Positions 13,978-22,176 of a DNA stretch of 22,271 nt are shown piece after piece. The number at the start of each line of letters is the position of its first letter. Positions within the stretch are counted from its first letter, which is position 1. The notes under the pieces were generated by a model. The model ran no database searches and was not told where the DNA came from. It was given only the letters and a program-made list of their open reading frames with translations. The position numbers were made by a program, and so were the translations under genes. The DNA comes from Dehalococcoidales bacterium (GTDB lineage: Bacteria; Chloroflexota; Dehalococcoidia; Dehalococcoidales; Fen-1064): positions 1 to 22,271 of the forward strand of contig JAQTOJ010000004.1 in NCBI GenBank assembly GCA_028713395.1, written 5' to 3'.

Positions 13978-15285
13978 TTATTCTGTTTTTACCTCGTTCT
14001 CCTGCGCGGCTGCCAGCTTCATGCGCCGATTCCGCCGGGCGCGTTTCACCAGGAAAACGATACCGAAAATGATTGCTGCGAACGGTGCTAGGTACACCAG
14101 CCACAGCAGCACAGTGAAAAGGAATTTCAGCACGCTGAGGAAACCCTGCCAGGTGCCCTTTGCCACGTCTCCGGCGTTCCAGCCGGGCGTGATGTTGATA
14201 TAACCGGCGCGCGTATCGGTGGCTTTATTGCCGTTATCGTCGGTCACCACCAGACTCACCGTATAAAGTCCCGATGATGTATATTTGTGCCACGGACTCT
14301 CATCGGTGCTCTTCGCGCCGTCCCCGAAATCCCAGGCGTAGCTGTAAGGACTGATGCCGCCCTGGATGCTGGCGGCGAAGTTGATGTTATCCCCCGCACG
14401 GGCATTTCTCGTCCCGGCTACCAGATTCAACACCAGCGATGACTGCCGCAGGTTGATCGAGATCAAGGACATGGCCGCCGTCTGTTCCAGATACTGCATT
14501 CTACCTTTGATCACTTCTATTTCCTCGCGGGTGGAGGTCAACTGCTTCTGCACTTCCAACACTTCTGTAACCGTACCGGCTCTGGTCAATATCTCCACCA
14601 GTTGCGCCTCGGCGGCTTCCAGGTTCTTCAGACGGGAAGAAAGATCGGTGTATTCCTGCGTCACATCCGTGGCGGATGAGGTTTCGGTTGTCACTTTCAC
14701 CGCCATCGCCCGCAGTGAATTCATCATACCGTCGAACTGCGCCGCCGGCACGCGGATGCTGATCACACCGGAATAAATTTTATCATTGCTGTATTTATTG
14801 TTAGACACCACATAACCGCTATTATCGTTGGTAAGCTGCGTGATCTGCGCGATGGCTGCGGTGATATCGTTGACCACCATGTCTACCTGTCCCGTCCGCA
14901 CGATCATCGGCTGGCTGCCCGCTGCGGTCGTAGAAGCGGCGGTCGTGGTGGTAGTGACCGTCATCGGCGTAGTGGCGCGGCCGGGGGACCCGGAACTTCC
15001 GGTCGAACTGGTATCGTAATACGCCGGATAGCTTTGCGCTGACTTACCGCCACCGAAAAGACTTTCCGCGATATTGGATGGCGAATCAAGTCCAAATGCG
15101 GACCTTATCGGTGATGGTGACGCCGGCATTGTTACTGTAATCTCCGGCGCCGGTATGCCGGAAGACGATGATTGGCTGTAAACATATGTCTGCGGCGTTT
15201 CATACGCGGTGGTGGCTTTTGCGCAGGATGTCAACAACATCACACCCACCACCAGCAAGCTGATCACGATAAACCATTTTTTCAT
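13978..15285 (-). CDS. DUF4349 lipoprotein with PKD domain
   Basis: The 435-residue protein starts with a lipoprotein signal: MKKWFIVISLLVVGVMLLTS, then Cys21. A low-complexity Ser/Thr/Gly linker leads to DUF4349 at about 127-290: IVRTGQVDMVVNDI, SGYVVSNNKY, SGVISIRVPAAQFD and a coiled-coil part (LSSRLKNLEAAEAQLVEI ... EIEVIKGRMQYLE). A PKD domain follows at about 300-368 (SPYSYAWDFGDGAKST). A transmembrane helix at about 382-412 has a basic cytoplasmic tail. It should be a surface-anchored protein of unknown function. GGGAG precedes the ATG and a strong terminator follows, so it is probably monocistronic. The GC-rich sequence marks return to host DNA. Confidence 0.85.
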   Translation of the reverse strand: MKKWFIVISLLVVGVMLLTSCAKATTAYETPQTYVYSQSSSSGIPAPEITVTMPASPSPIRSAFGLDSPSNIAESLFGGGKSAQSYPAYYDTSSTGSSGSPGRATTPMTVTTTTTAASTTAAGSQPMIVRTGQVDMVVNDITAAIAQITQLTNDNSGYVVSNNKYSNDKIYSGVISIRVPAAQFDGMMNSLRAMAVKVTTETSSATDVTQEYTDLSSRLKNLEAAEAQLVEILTRAGTVTEVLEVQKQLTSTREEIEVIKGRMQYLEQTAAMSLISINLRQSSLVLNLVAGTRNARAGDNINFAASIQGGISPYSYAWDFGDGAKSTDESPWHKYTSSGLYTVSLVVTDDNGNKATDTRAGYINITPGWNAGDVAKGTWQGFLSVLKFLFTVLLWLVYLAPFAAIIFGIVFLVKRARRNRRMKLAAAQENEVKTE

Positions 15286-15454
15286 AATTGTGCTCCCTAT
15301 ACCTTTATATATTATATATACGTGCCGGGTGACAAAGTATTACAAACGTTTTCTTATGTTAACTGGGTCTTTAGAATTATAACGTAAAATGTAAGAAATA
15401 GTTACTGATGATGTTTTTATTGTCCGGGATTTTCTAGCGCGCCATCCGCCCCTA

Positions 15455-15483
15455 TTGACACCCGGCTGGATTCGCTATATCAT
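15455..15483 (+). promoter_or_regulatory. Promoter of the DUF4389 gene
   Basis: TTGACA (15455-15460), a 17 bp spacer and TATCAT (15478-15483) give a near-consensus housekeeping promoter. The ATG is 25 bp further on. Confidence 0.8.
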
Positions 15484-15508
15484 CGTGACAAGACACAGGA
15501 GGGTGAAA

Positions 15509-16138
15509 ATGAGTAATGTTTACCCCGTTAAGTTGAGCATCGATTACCCTGATCGTAAACTGGACCGTCTCACTTCATTTTTCAGGATATTTACCGTCAT
15601 TCCCATCATGATCGTCATCAGCCTGATGATGGGTTCGTCATCCGCCTGGGGGGAACACCACGACGCCTGGCGCTGGGGTGTCGGTAGCGCCTCCGGCCTT
15701 TTGTTCCTGCCCACTTTACTGATGGTACTTTTCCGGCAAAAATACCCCCGCTGGTGGTTCGATTGGAACGTCAACATTACTAAATTCGCCACCCGCGTCT
15801 TCAACTACTTCGCCCTGATGACGGATGTTTACCCGTCTACGGATGAAGAACAAGCCGTCCACATCGAAATCCCCTACCCGGACGCCGCCAAAGATATCAA
15901 ACCCTGGATGCCGCTCGTCAAGTGGTTCCTGGCGATACCCCACTACATCGTGCTGGCATTTTTGATGATTGCCGTCTGGGTGGTCTGGGTCATCACCTGG
16001 TTCGCCATACTCTTCACCGGTAAATATCCGCGCAGCTTCTTTGATTTCATGGCGGGGGTTTTCCGCTGGTCTCTGCGGGTGACCTCTTATGCCTTTATTT
16101 TGGTCACGGACGTTTATCCCCCGTTCAGCCTCGACTGA
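15509..16138 (+). CDS. DUF4389 membrane protein
   Basis: The start is the ATG at 15509, after AGGAGGGT at 15497-15504; the upstream in-frame extension runs through the promoter and is not coding. The 209 residues contain two related halves of the DUF4389 (PF14333) type: SIDYPDRKLDRLTSFFRIFT ... KYPRWWFDWNVNITKFATRV ... ALMTDVYP, and PWMPLVKWFLAIPHYIVLA ... KYPRSFFDFMAGVFRWSLRV ... ILVTDVYPPF. Each half carries hydrophobic helices, so it is an integral membrane protein with about four spans. Function is unknown. It has its own promoter and converges on hemW. Confidence 0.85.
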   Translation: MSNVYPVKLSIDYPDRKLDRLTSFFRIFTVIPIMIVISLMMGSSSAWGEHHDAWRWGVGSASGLLFLPTLLMVLFRQKYPRWWFDWNVNITKFATRVFNYFALMTDVYPSTDEEQAVHIEIPYPDAAKDIKPWMPLVKWFLAIPHYIVLAFLMIAVWVVWVITWFAILFTGKYPRSFFDFMAGVFRWSLRVTSYAFILVTDVYPPFSLD

Positions 16139-16157
16139 CATTATGTAATGTCAGTCG
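16132..16157. terminator. Stem-loop shared by two convergent stop codons
   Basis: Arms of 11 bp (16132-16142 and 16147-16157) around ATGT are perfect complements, and each arm contains the TGA of one gene (DUF4389 on plus, hemW on minus). There is no U-tract, so it may block both transcripts only weakly or act as an mRNA 3' end stabiliser. Confidence 0.5.
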
Positions 16158-17347
16158 CGCGCCATGATGCGGGCAAAAATCTGATTGGACGTCATTATAT
16201 ACGCGGGATGCAAGCGATAAGTTACTCCCTCGCGGGTGAGTTCCCCGCTTGCCGCCATCGCTGCTAGATTATCGACTATTTCCTGCGTGGGCAGCATGCC
16301 GTACTTTTGCCTCAACTGAGATAGATTTATCCCTTCCTGCAACAACCTCAAACGCAGGATGGTTTCTTCACGGGCTTTGTCCTCCCGGTCAAGCTGTTCC
16401 ACTTCGGTCGTCTGCGCGGTGGGTCTTTTCAAATAGACGTCCAGGTCGGGTTTGTTTTTGAAGCGGATCGTTTCCAGGTGAGAAGCCGCCGCGGGTCCAA
16501 GACCCAGGTATTCACCCTCGCGCCAATAATTCAGATTGTGCTGGCATTCATAATCCGGCAAGGCAAAATTAGAAATCTCATAGTGTCCAAAGCCAAGCGA
16601 TTTTAACAAAGCTGCGGCCTTTTCAAACAACTCCACCTGTTTATCATCCGAAGGCAGATTTTCCGGCGGGTCATCCGCCAGCGGCGTCTCGTTTTCCAGC
16701 GAAAGACAATACACGGAAATGTGCTGGATTTTAAGAGCAAGTAGTTTGGATATCGAGCTTTTCAGGCTGCGCCACGTTTGCCCCGGCAGCCCGATGATCA
16801 AATCGCAGGAAATGTTCTGAAATCCGGCGGCCTGTGCTTGCTTGACGGCATCTATCGCCTGCGTAGCCGTATGGATTCTCCCCACCGCTTTTAGTTCCGC
16901 ATCGTTCAGTGACTGCACCCCTATGGATATCCGGTTGAAGCCACACTCCAAAGCTGCCTTGAGAAAATCCGGCGCGGCGGATTCCGGGTTGACCTCGATG
17001 GTGGCTTCCGTCTTGTCATTCTGACTCCGATGAAAATCGAGGGAAGAATCTCGTTGTAAATTACCGGATACATTTGTCCCATTTGTATCGAGACTCAGTG
17101 TGACACCGACCCGGAATAGCTTCCTCAGTCCATCGCTCAACACCCTCAGGTTTTCCGCCCCCAGCAAGCTGGGCGTCCCGCCGCCGAAATACAACGTCTC
17201 GAAATCTAATCCCTGATATTTTTCGGCTTCTATCAGCAGGGCTTGAACGTAAGATTGCATGGCTGACTGTCTATCGGGCAACGAATAAAAATCGCAATAG
17301 GCGCACTTTTTCACACAGAAGGGAATGTGGACGTAAAGCCCCCGCAC
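16151..17347 (-). CDS. hemW: HemW-like radical SAM heme chaperone (CPO-like protein)
   Basis: The 398-residue protein is a radical SAM enzyme of the HemN/HemW type. The cluster motif is CVKKCAYCDF near residues 11-20, followed by LYFGGGTPSLL, TIEVNPES, GFNRISIGVQSLNDAEL, LIIGLPGQT, YEISNFAL and a C-terminal HemN_C part. Absence of the longer HemN N-terminus favours HemW, which binds heme and hands it to target proteins, rather than coproporphyrinogen dehydrogenase. The start is GTG, six bases after GGAGG and one base past the lepA stop, so the two genes are one operon. Compared with the family there is an insertion of about 33 residues between LRKLFRV and EATIEVNPE, which coincides with a dispersed repeat. 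Confidence 0.85.
   Translation of the reverse strand: MRGLYVHIPFCVKKCAYCDFYSLPDRQSAMQSYVQALLIEAEKYQGLDFETLYFGGGTPSLLGAENLRVLSDGLRKLFRVGVTLSLDTNGTNVSGNLQRDSSLDFHRSQNDKTEATIEVNPESAAPDFLKAALECGFNRISIGVQSLNDAELKAVGRIHTATQAIDAVKQAQAAGFQNISCDLIIGLPGQTWRSLKSSISKLLALKIQHISVYCLSLENETPLADDPPENLPSDDKQVELFEKAAALLKSLGFGHYEISNFALPDYECQHNLNYWREGEYLGLGPAAASHLETIRFKNKPDLDVYLKRPTAQTTEVEQLDREDKAREETILRLRLLQEGINLSQLRQKYGMLPTQEIVDNLAAMAASGELTREGVTYRLHPAYIMTSNQIFARIMARD
17013..17055. repeat. Palindrome-type dispersed repeat inside hemW
   Basis: TTGTCATTCTGA ... GAAGAATCTCGTT has the typical ends of a widespread bacterial intergenic repeat. It lies in frame inside hemW and encodes part of an insertion not expected in the family. 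A degraded relative is at 21742-21782. Confidence 0.55.
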
Positions 17348-17348
17348 C

Positions 17349-19139
17349 TTATTCCTCCATTTTCAGGAGTAAAAGGAACGCTTCCTGCGGCACTACCACG
17401 GCGCCCACCATCTTCATCTTCTTCTTGCCTTCCGCCTGTTTTTCCAGCAGCTTGCGCTTGCGGGAAATATCGCCGCCGTAGCACTTGGCCAGCACGTCCT
17501 TGCGTAGTGCCACTATGTCCTCACGGGCGATCACTTTCGCGCCGATGGCGGCCTGTAAAGGTATCTCGAACATCTGGCGGGGAATCAGTTTGCGCAGTTT
17601 ATGGATCAAACCCTTGGCTTTAGGCTGGGCGCTCTGGCGCACGGAAATGAAAGATAAGGCATCCACCTGGTTTTCTTTGACCAGTATGTCCACCTTCACA
17701 AAATCCCCGGCTTGATACCCGGTAAATTCGTAGTCCATGCTGGCATACCCGCGGCTCACGCTCTTCAGCTTATCGTAATAACCGGTGATCATCTCCGCCA
17801 GCGGGAAGTCGTAGGTCAGCAGCGCGCGTTTTCTATCCGGGTGGTCCATGGCCACCAGCTTGGCGCGCTTGGCATCCGATAGTTCCATCACCGGCCCGAC
17901 GAATTCATTGGGCACGATGACCTGCAGCTTGACCACCGGTTCCTCAATGCGGTCGATGCGTGAGGGATCGGGAAACTTGGAAGGATTATCGATCAACGAG
18001 AACTGCCCGTCGGTGGTGTATACCTTATAGATCACGGAGGGCATGGTGGCAATCAGTTCCTGCCCGTATTCCCGTTTCAATCTTTCGAGTGTGATTTCCA
18101 TGTGGAGCATGCCCATGAACCCCAGCCGGTAACCCCAGCCTAAAGCCGCTGAGCTTTCTTTTTCGTAGACGATCGAGGAATCGTTGAGTTGGAATTTCTC
18201 CAGTGCGGCGGTGAGTTTCACGTAGTCGTTGGTGCTGATGGGATAAATACCGCAGAAAACCATCGGCTGTGAGTGCCGGAAGCCGGGAATGGCCGGTGTC
18301 GCCGGGAAATCCGGGGAGACAATTGTATCCCCGACATGTATGCTGCCGACCTTTTTGATGATCGCTCCCACGTAACCCACTTCACCCGCCTGTATCTTCT
18401 CGGTGGGTGTCAGCGCCGGCGTAAAGTACCCCACCTCGTCCACTTCATGCACCTGGCCAGTGGATTTGATCATGATCTTGTCCCCGTGTTTCAGACTGCC
18501 GGAAAAAACGCGGATATGGGGAATCACGCCGCGGTAGGTATCGTAAAAAGAATCGAAGATCAAACACTTCAACGGTTCGTTGACATCGCCTTTGGGCGGC
18601 GGCACCAGCGTCACCACGGCTTCCAGCAAATCGTTCACGCCCTTGCCGTCTTTGGCGGAAACCAGTAGCGCCGTATTCCCGGGAATACCCAGTGAGTCCT
18701 GTAGCTGCTGGCGGCATTCGTCGATCATGGCATTCGGCAGGTCGATTTTATTGATGACCGGAATGATTTCCAATCCGGCATCGATTGCCAAATATGCGTT
18801 GGCAATGGTCTGCGCTTCTACCCCCTGCGATGCGTCCACGAGCAGTATTGCGCCCTCGCAGGCTTTCAAACTGCGCGAAACTTCATAGTTGAAATCCACG
18901 TGTCCGGGCGTATCGATCAGGTTCAGAATGTAGTCTTTCCCATCCTGCGACTTGAACGGCATGCGCACGGATTTCGCTTTGATGGTGATGCCGCGTTCAC
19001 GCTCCAGGTCCATGCTGTCCAGTACCTGGGCGTTTTCCGTGGTATGCAAAACCCCGGTCAATTCCAGCATGCGGTCTGCCAGGGTGGATTTGCCGTGATC
19101 GATGTGCGCGATGATACAAAAGTTGCGGATATTTTCCAT
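17349..19139 (-). CDS. lepA: Elongation factor 4 (LepA)
   Basis: The 596-residue protein is full length for LepA (about 600). It has the GTPase motifs IIAHIDHGKSTLADRML (G1), RERGITIKA (G2), DTPGHVDFNYEV (G3), NKIDLPNA (G4) and SAKDG (G5). The LepA-specific C-terminal domain is present, with YASMDYEFTGYQ, KVDILVKENQVDALSFI and GGDISRKRKLLEKQAEGKKK near the end. EF4 acts on the ribosome, promoting back-translocation or aiding initiation and assembly, with GTP hydrolysis. No ribosome site stands out before the ATG. It is the first gene of the lepA-hemW pair. Confidence 0.97.
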   Translation of the reverse strand: MENIRNFCIIAHIDHGKSTLADRMLELTGVLHTTENAQVLDSMDLERERGITIKAKSVRMPFKSQDGKDYILNLIDTPGHVDFNYEVSRSLKACEGAILLVDASQGVEAQTIANAYLAIDAGLEIIPVINKIDLPNAMIDECRQQLQDSLGIPGNTALLVSAKDGKGVNDLLEAVVTLVPPPKGDVNEPLKCLIFDSFYDTYRGVIPHIRVFSGSLKHGDKIMIKSTGQVHEVDEVGYFTPALTPTEKIQAGEVGYVGAIIKKVGSIHVGDTIVSPDFPATPAIPGFRHSQPMVFCGIYPISTNDYVKLTAALEKFQLNDSSIVYEKESSAALGWGYRLGFMGMLHMEITLERLKREYGQELIATMPSVIYKVYTTDGQFSLIDNPSKFPDPSRIDRIEEPVVKLQVIVPNEFVGPVMELSDAKRAKLVAMDHPDRKRALLTYDFPLAEMITGYYDKLKSVSRGYASMDYEFTGYQAGDFVKVDILVKENQVDALSFISVRQSAQPKAKGLIHKLRKLIPRQMFEIPLQAAIGAKVIAREDIVALRKDVLAKCYGGDISRKRKLLEKQAEGKKKMKMVGAVVVPQEAFLLLLKMEE

Positions 19140-19194
19140 AACTAATTTGAGTGTATCATGATATAGGCAAGAGGGACAAGGAATAATGGTAATA

Positions 19195-19330
19195 CCATTG
19201 CGAGGACATGCAATATCCGAAGCAATCTCTGTCTTTAAAAAGAACGTCTATATATTGGGGGGTGTAATGAAGAATCCTGGGGAATAAGCCTGTGAGATTG
19301 CCGCGCCCGCTCTTAGTAGTCTCGCAGTGG
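19195..19330. repeat. Nested inverted-repeat (MITE-like) intergenic element
   Basis: CCATTGCGAG (19195-19204) and CTCGCAGTGG (19321-19330) are complements with one mismatch; inside them GCAATCTC (19222-19229) and GAGATTGC (19294-19301) are perfect complements. The 136-bp element has no ORF. This 'CATTGCGAGG ... CAATCTC' pattern is a common dispersed palindromic repeat in bacterial genomes, Chloroflexota included. Confidence 0.6.
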
Positions 19331-19355
19331 ACTAGAAAGATAGGTAAGAATGAAG

Positions 19356-19694
19356 TTACTGGAGGATCTTCTTTAATTTTCTGATCAATCCCGGTAAATC
19401 CTTTTTCACAATTGCCCAGATTATGTCCAGATCAACATCGATATACCCATGTGCCAGCCGGTTTCTGGTGCCGGTGATCAGTTTCCAGGGAATTTCAGGG
19501 TGCTTTTCCTGCGTCGTTTCGTTTACCCCATATGCCGCTTCACCAATCAGGAAAATCAAATGAATTACGGCTAGAGATAACATTTCGTTTTCGTCCAGGT
19601 CGGCGCGGTTGCGTCCTCTGGTGAATTGCGCCGCCTTCTGTGCGTATTCCAGCATGTGGTGCAAACGGACAACATCAGCTTCAGGCGACCTCAT
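19356..19694 (-). CDS. hepT: HepT-like (DUF86) toxin
   Basis: The 112-residue helical protein shows the HEPN signature RNRLAHGY, an exact RX4HXY motif, near residue 83-90. This is the family that forms the ribonuclease toxin HepT. Other family features are RLHHMLEYAQKAAQF at the start and FLIGEAAYGV. In MntA/HepT systems the nucleotidyltransferase partner AMPylates the toxin and silences it. Here the partner gene is immediately upstream and overlaps by 14 bp, so the two are co-translated. All active-site residues are present. Confidence 0.88.
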   Translation of the reverse strand: MRSPEADVVRLHHMLEYAQKAAQFTRGRNRADLDENEMLSLAVIHLIFLIGEAAYGVNETTQEKHPEIPWKLITGTRNRLAHGYIDVDLDIIWAIVKKDLPGLIRKLKKILQ

Positions 19695-20277
19695 ATTGCA
19701 CCTTGGCTTCGCGTATTACTTGCGACCGGAAATATTTACTCAGGTCGTTCGGTGTGCGTAAATCCACTTTACGCTTCAGGATATTGGAGAGTTCATCTTC
19801 CAGGGCTATGATGCCAAAACCCGGCACTTGACCCGGCGCAAATTCCACCAGCACATCGATGTCGCTCTCGGGACGAAAATCATCTCTGGTTACCGACCCG
19901 AAAAAAGATAATTTAAGGATATGATGTTTCACACAAAACTCTTTTATTTTATCTTCTGGGATCAATATATTGGCATTTTTAGCTTGCGGTTGGGAAATCG
20001 CAGGTTCGTTTTTCAGTAATGTTTGGATGTGAGCGTAGTTTTCCGAGGCTTGATTTGCCTGGTAATGCCGGCGGTTACCTTGACGATTGCTCACAATTAA
20101 GCCGGAGGCTGTGAGCTGCTTGATCTCCCTTTGTAAAGCTCCATTGCCCGTTTTCACTATGCCGAGCATCTGTCGCAAATAAAAAGACTGCTCCGGCTGG
20201 GCATAGAGCAGCGCTAAAATCGCCCGCCGCGTTTTGCCGAATAAAATACTTGCTAATTCCGCGTCTTTCGTACTCAT
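19681..20277 (-). CDS. mntA: MntA-like nucleotidyltransferase antitoxin with N-terminal winged helix
   Basis: The start chosen is the ATG at 20275-20277 (MSTKDAELASILFGKTRRAI); the longer frame runs through the promoter. The protein has 198 residues. The N-terminal half is an ArsR/MarR-like winged helix (ILALLYAQPEQSFYLRQML ... GALQREIKQLTASGLI ... RRHYQA). The C-terminal half is a minimal nucleotidyltransferase with GSVTRDDFRPESDIDVLVEF, the GS-x-DxD motif. It would act both as antitoxin by modifying HepT and as autorepressor. A palindrome overlapping its -10 element is the likely operator. A fusion with a DNA-binding domain is longer than the basic MntA of about 100-140 residues. Confidence 0.85.
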   Translation of the reverse strand: MSTKDAELASILFGKTRRAILALLYAQPEQSFYLRQMLGIVKTGNGALQREIKQLTASGLIVSNRQGNRRHYQANQASENYAHIQTLLKNEPAISQPQAKNANILIPEDKIKEFCVKHHILKLSFFGSVTRDDFRPESDIDVLVEFAPGQVPGFGIIALEDELSNILKRKVDLRTPNDLSKYFRSQVIREAKVQYEVA

Positions 20278-20282
20278 TGTGG

Positions 20283-20316
20283 GTACAATTGTACTTATGA
20301 TTAGAACATATGTCAA
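20283..20316 (-). promoter_or_regulatory. Promoter and palindromic operator of the mntA-hepT pair
   Basis: On the minus strand TTGACA (20311-20316), 17 bp and TACAAT (20288-20293) are near consensus. The perfect 12-bp palindrome GTACAATTGTAC (20283-20294) covers the -10 box. The expected start of transcription is only about four bases before the ATG, so the mRNA would be nearly leaderless, in line with the missing ribosome site. Confidence 0.75.
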
Positions 20317-20406
20317 CGGTTTTTGGCCATCTGAATCCCATCCAGAACTGGGATGACGTGCCTGTATCCTTGACAACCCACCTCCGTCTCCAGCACACTG
20401 ATTTTA

Positions 20407-21717
20407 ATGAGTAAGAAAGTAATTGTTATCGGCGCGGGCGCGGGCGGTATGATGGCCGCCGGGCACGCGGCGGAACTGGGCGCTGAAGTCATTCTGCTGG
20501 AAAAGACCGATCATCCCGGCAAGAAAATCCTTATCTCCGGCAACGGACGCTGCAATATCAGCCACAACCGTCCGCTGGAAAGCTTTATCGCCCAGTACGG
20601 TATCAACGGCCGGTTTCTTTACAGCGCTTTCAGCCGCTTTTTCCGTGAGGAACTCCAGCAATTCCTGCGGCGTTACGGCGTGGAAACCATCACCAAACCG
20701 GAAGGTAAAATCTATCCCGCCTCGCAGAATGCCCGTGAAGTGGTCAGAGCCTTTGAAGCTTACCTGGCAGACCATAAAGTCACGCTGCTGCTGAATACCG
20801 GCGTGAACCACATAAACGTGGAAAATGGCGTGGTTGTAAGTGTCCGTACACTTACAACCATTTACCCCTGCGACGCGGTGATTCTGGCAACCGGTGGCTC
20901 TTCCCATCCCCAGACCGGCTCCACCGGCGATGGTTACCGCATGGCCGCGGAGTTGGGGCATAAAATCGTCAAAATCCGCCCGGGTCTCGTCCCCCTTAAG
21001 GTCAAAGAAGCCGCGTTGGCCAAAAACATGATGGGCGCCAGCCTGCAAAGCGTGCGCGCTACCGCCTTTCAGTGCGCCGCCGGAGAAATCTCTACCGGCT
21101 TGATTCCCCCCCAGGATACCGGCATGGGCATCAGCGGTAAAAAACCGAAACTCCCCGTGATCGAGAGCCGCACGGGCGATGCGATTATCACGCACTTCGG
21201 TCTGAGCGGCCCGATTATTTTGGAGATGAGCCTGGCTATTGTAGACGCGCTGGCTAAAGGCCCGGTCAGCGTCAATATCGATCTGAAACCGGAAATCAGC
21301 GAGCTGCAATTGAGAAGTCTGTTGCAGCAGGAGTTTAATCTCCACAGCAAACGCGAGTATCAAACCATCTTGAAATCGTTTCTTACCAGCAAAGTGCTGG
21401 ATACGTTCGTCATTCTCTCCGGCATTGACGCCGCGAAACCGGCGAGTCAAATCAACGCCTCCGAACGGGATAGGATTGCTGCTTTGATGAAGTCGCTGCG
21501 CTTCAATATCGAAGGTCCCTTTTCCATGGCCACGGCCATGGTCACCGCCGGAGGTGTCTCGCTGGATGAAATCGATCCCAAAACGATGGCCTCGAAAATC
21601 ATCTCCGGTCTATATTTTTGCGGCGAGGTCATGGATATCGATGCCGGTACCGGTGGCTACAACCTGCAGGCCGCTTTTTCCACCGGCTACGTGGCAGGTG
21701 AAAGCGCCGCCTCTTAG
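20407..21717 (+). CDS. BaiN/YhiN-type NAD(P)/FAD-dependent oxidoreductase
   Basis: The 436-residue flavoprotein belongs to the HI0933-like family. The N-terminal FAD-binding motif is VIVIGAGAGGMMAAGHAAEL, then LLEKTDHPGKKILISGNGRC, the family hallmark. ILATGGSSHPQTGSTGDGYR and the C-terminal CGEVMDIDAGTGGYNLQAA complete the FAD site. Substrates of most members are unknown; BaiN itself acts in bile acid dehydroxylation, so that name should not be taken as function here. The start lacks a clear ribosome site. It is divergent from mntA. Codons about 142-152 consist of a perfect inverted repeat, in a region between VENGVV and YPCDAVILA where the family is variable. Confidence 0.88.
   Translation: MSKKVIVIGAGAGGMMAAGHAAELGAEVILLEKTDHPGKKILISGNGRCNISHNRPLESFIAQYGINGRFLYSAFSRFFREELQQFLRRYGVETITKPEGKIYPASQNAREVVRAFEAYLADHKVTLLLNTGVNHINVENGVVVSVRTLTTIYPCDAVILATGGSSHPQTGSTGDGYRMAAELGHKIVKIRPGLVPLKVKEAALAKNMMGASLQSVRATAFQCAAGEISTGLIPPQDTGMGISGKKPKLPVIESRTGDAIITHFGLSGPIILEMSLAIVDALAKGPVSVNIDLKPEISELQLRSLLQQEFNLHSKREYQTILKSFLTSKVLDTFVILSGIDAAKPASQINASERDRIAALMKSLRFNIEGPFSMATAMVTAGGVSLDEIDPKTMASKIISGLYFCGEVMDIDAGTGGYNLQAAFSTGYVAGESAAS
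20831..20860. repeat. Perfect 13-bp inverted repeat inside the flavoprotein gene
   Basis: TGGTTGTAAGTGT (20831-20843) and ACACTTACAACCA (20848-20860) are exact complements with the four-base loop CCGT. The stem lies in frame within coding DNA and keeps the frame open (VVVSVRTLTT). Confidence 0.8.
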
Positions 21718-21741
21718 TCACTCTGATTCACCTGATCGTCT

Positions 21742-21782
21742 TTGTCATTCTGGGTTTAGCCCGATAATCCAGAGTATCTCGT
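21742..21782. repeat. Degraded copy of the TTGTCATTCTG...TCTCGT repeat
   Basis: It begins TTGTCATTCTG and ends ATCTCGT like the repeat inside hemW, at about the same distance, with a diverged middle. Confidence 0.4.
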
Positions 21783-21798
21783 AGGAGCGGGTGTCAGT

Positions 21799-21845
21799 AC
21801 GTAGGGTGGGTGAAACCCACCATTCAGTATCTTGCTACTGTTTAC
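21799..21845. repeat. 47-bp direct repeat, copy 1
   Basis: The unit contains two small hairpins: GGTGGGT-GAA-ACCCACC and AGTAT-CTTGC-TACT (in copy 2 AGTAGC-TT-GCTACT?: arms AGTAGC and GCTACT flank TT-like centre). It matches copy 2 at 46 of 47 bases. Confidence 0.85.
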
Positions 21846-21936
21846 CCACAAATACGATAACCCCGTATTTAGGTCTTTTTAGTTCTTGGTTATTTGTTTA
21901 TTGAATTTTGTTTGTCATTTGCTGCTTGTCTATTGA

Positions 21937-22098
21937 TTATTGCGTCCCGTTTGTCCCGTTCTTTCCCCCGTTATCGGTGGCACAGGCATCCTGCTGTGGA
22001 CATCCGTCTTTGCCAGCGCAGTGGGACATCCCGCATTTAATCGGGACGCGGCAATCCCCGGGTGGTGTGGCCTTTCCTGCATCTCCCTCATTCGCCAT
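21937..22098 (-). CDS. Possible small Cys-rich protein, 53 aa
   Basis: From the ATG at 22096-22098 the frame encodes MANEGDAGKATPPGDCRVPI, then KCGMSHCAGKDGCPQQDAC and a Gly/Asn-rich tail. Five Cys in 24 residues suggest metal binding. A longer frame upstream would run into the 47-bp dispersed repeat and is rejected. The ribosome site is weak. I recognise no family; it may be spurious, but base composition and Cys spacing look gene-like. Confidence 0.4.
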   Translation of the reverse strand: MANEGDAGKATPPGDCRVPIKCGMSHCAGKDGCPQQDACATDNGGKNGTNGTQ

Positions 22099-22118
22099 CT
22101 CGTTTGTCCCGCAGTAGC

Positions 22119-22165
22119 ACGTAGGGTGGGTGAAACCCACCATTCAGTAGCTTGCTACTGTTTAC
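22119..22165. repeat. 47-bp direct repeat, copy 2
   Basis: This copy differs from 21799-21845 at one base (G for T). Its second part AGTAGCTTGCTACT is a near-perfect palindrome, restored relative to copy 1. Confidence 0.85.
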
Positions 22166-22176
22166 TCGCCTGTCCC

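Noticed and set aside
15455..15508. Upstream extension of the DUF4389 protein
   Set aside because: This part contains the -35 and -10 boxes, and the Shine-Dalgarno at 15497 points to the ATG at 15509.
20404..21450. 348-codon minus-strand frame opposite the flavoprotein gene
   Set aside because: It is the antisense of a clearly recognised FAD oxidoreductase and its product (Gln/Ala/Gly/His-rich) has no recognisable domain.
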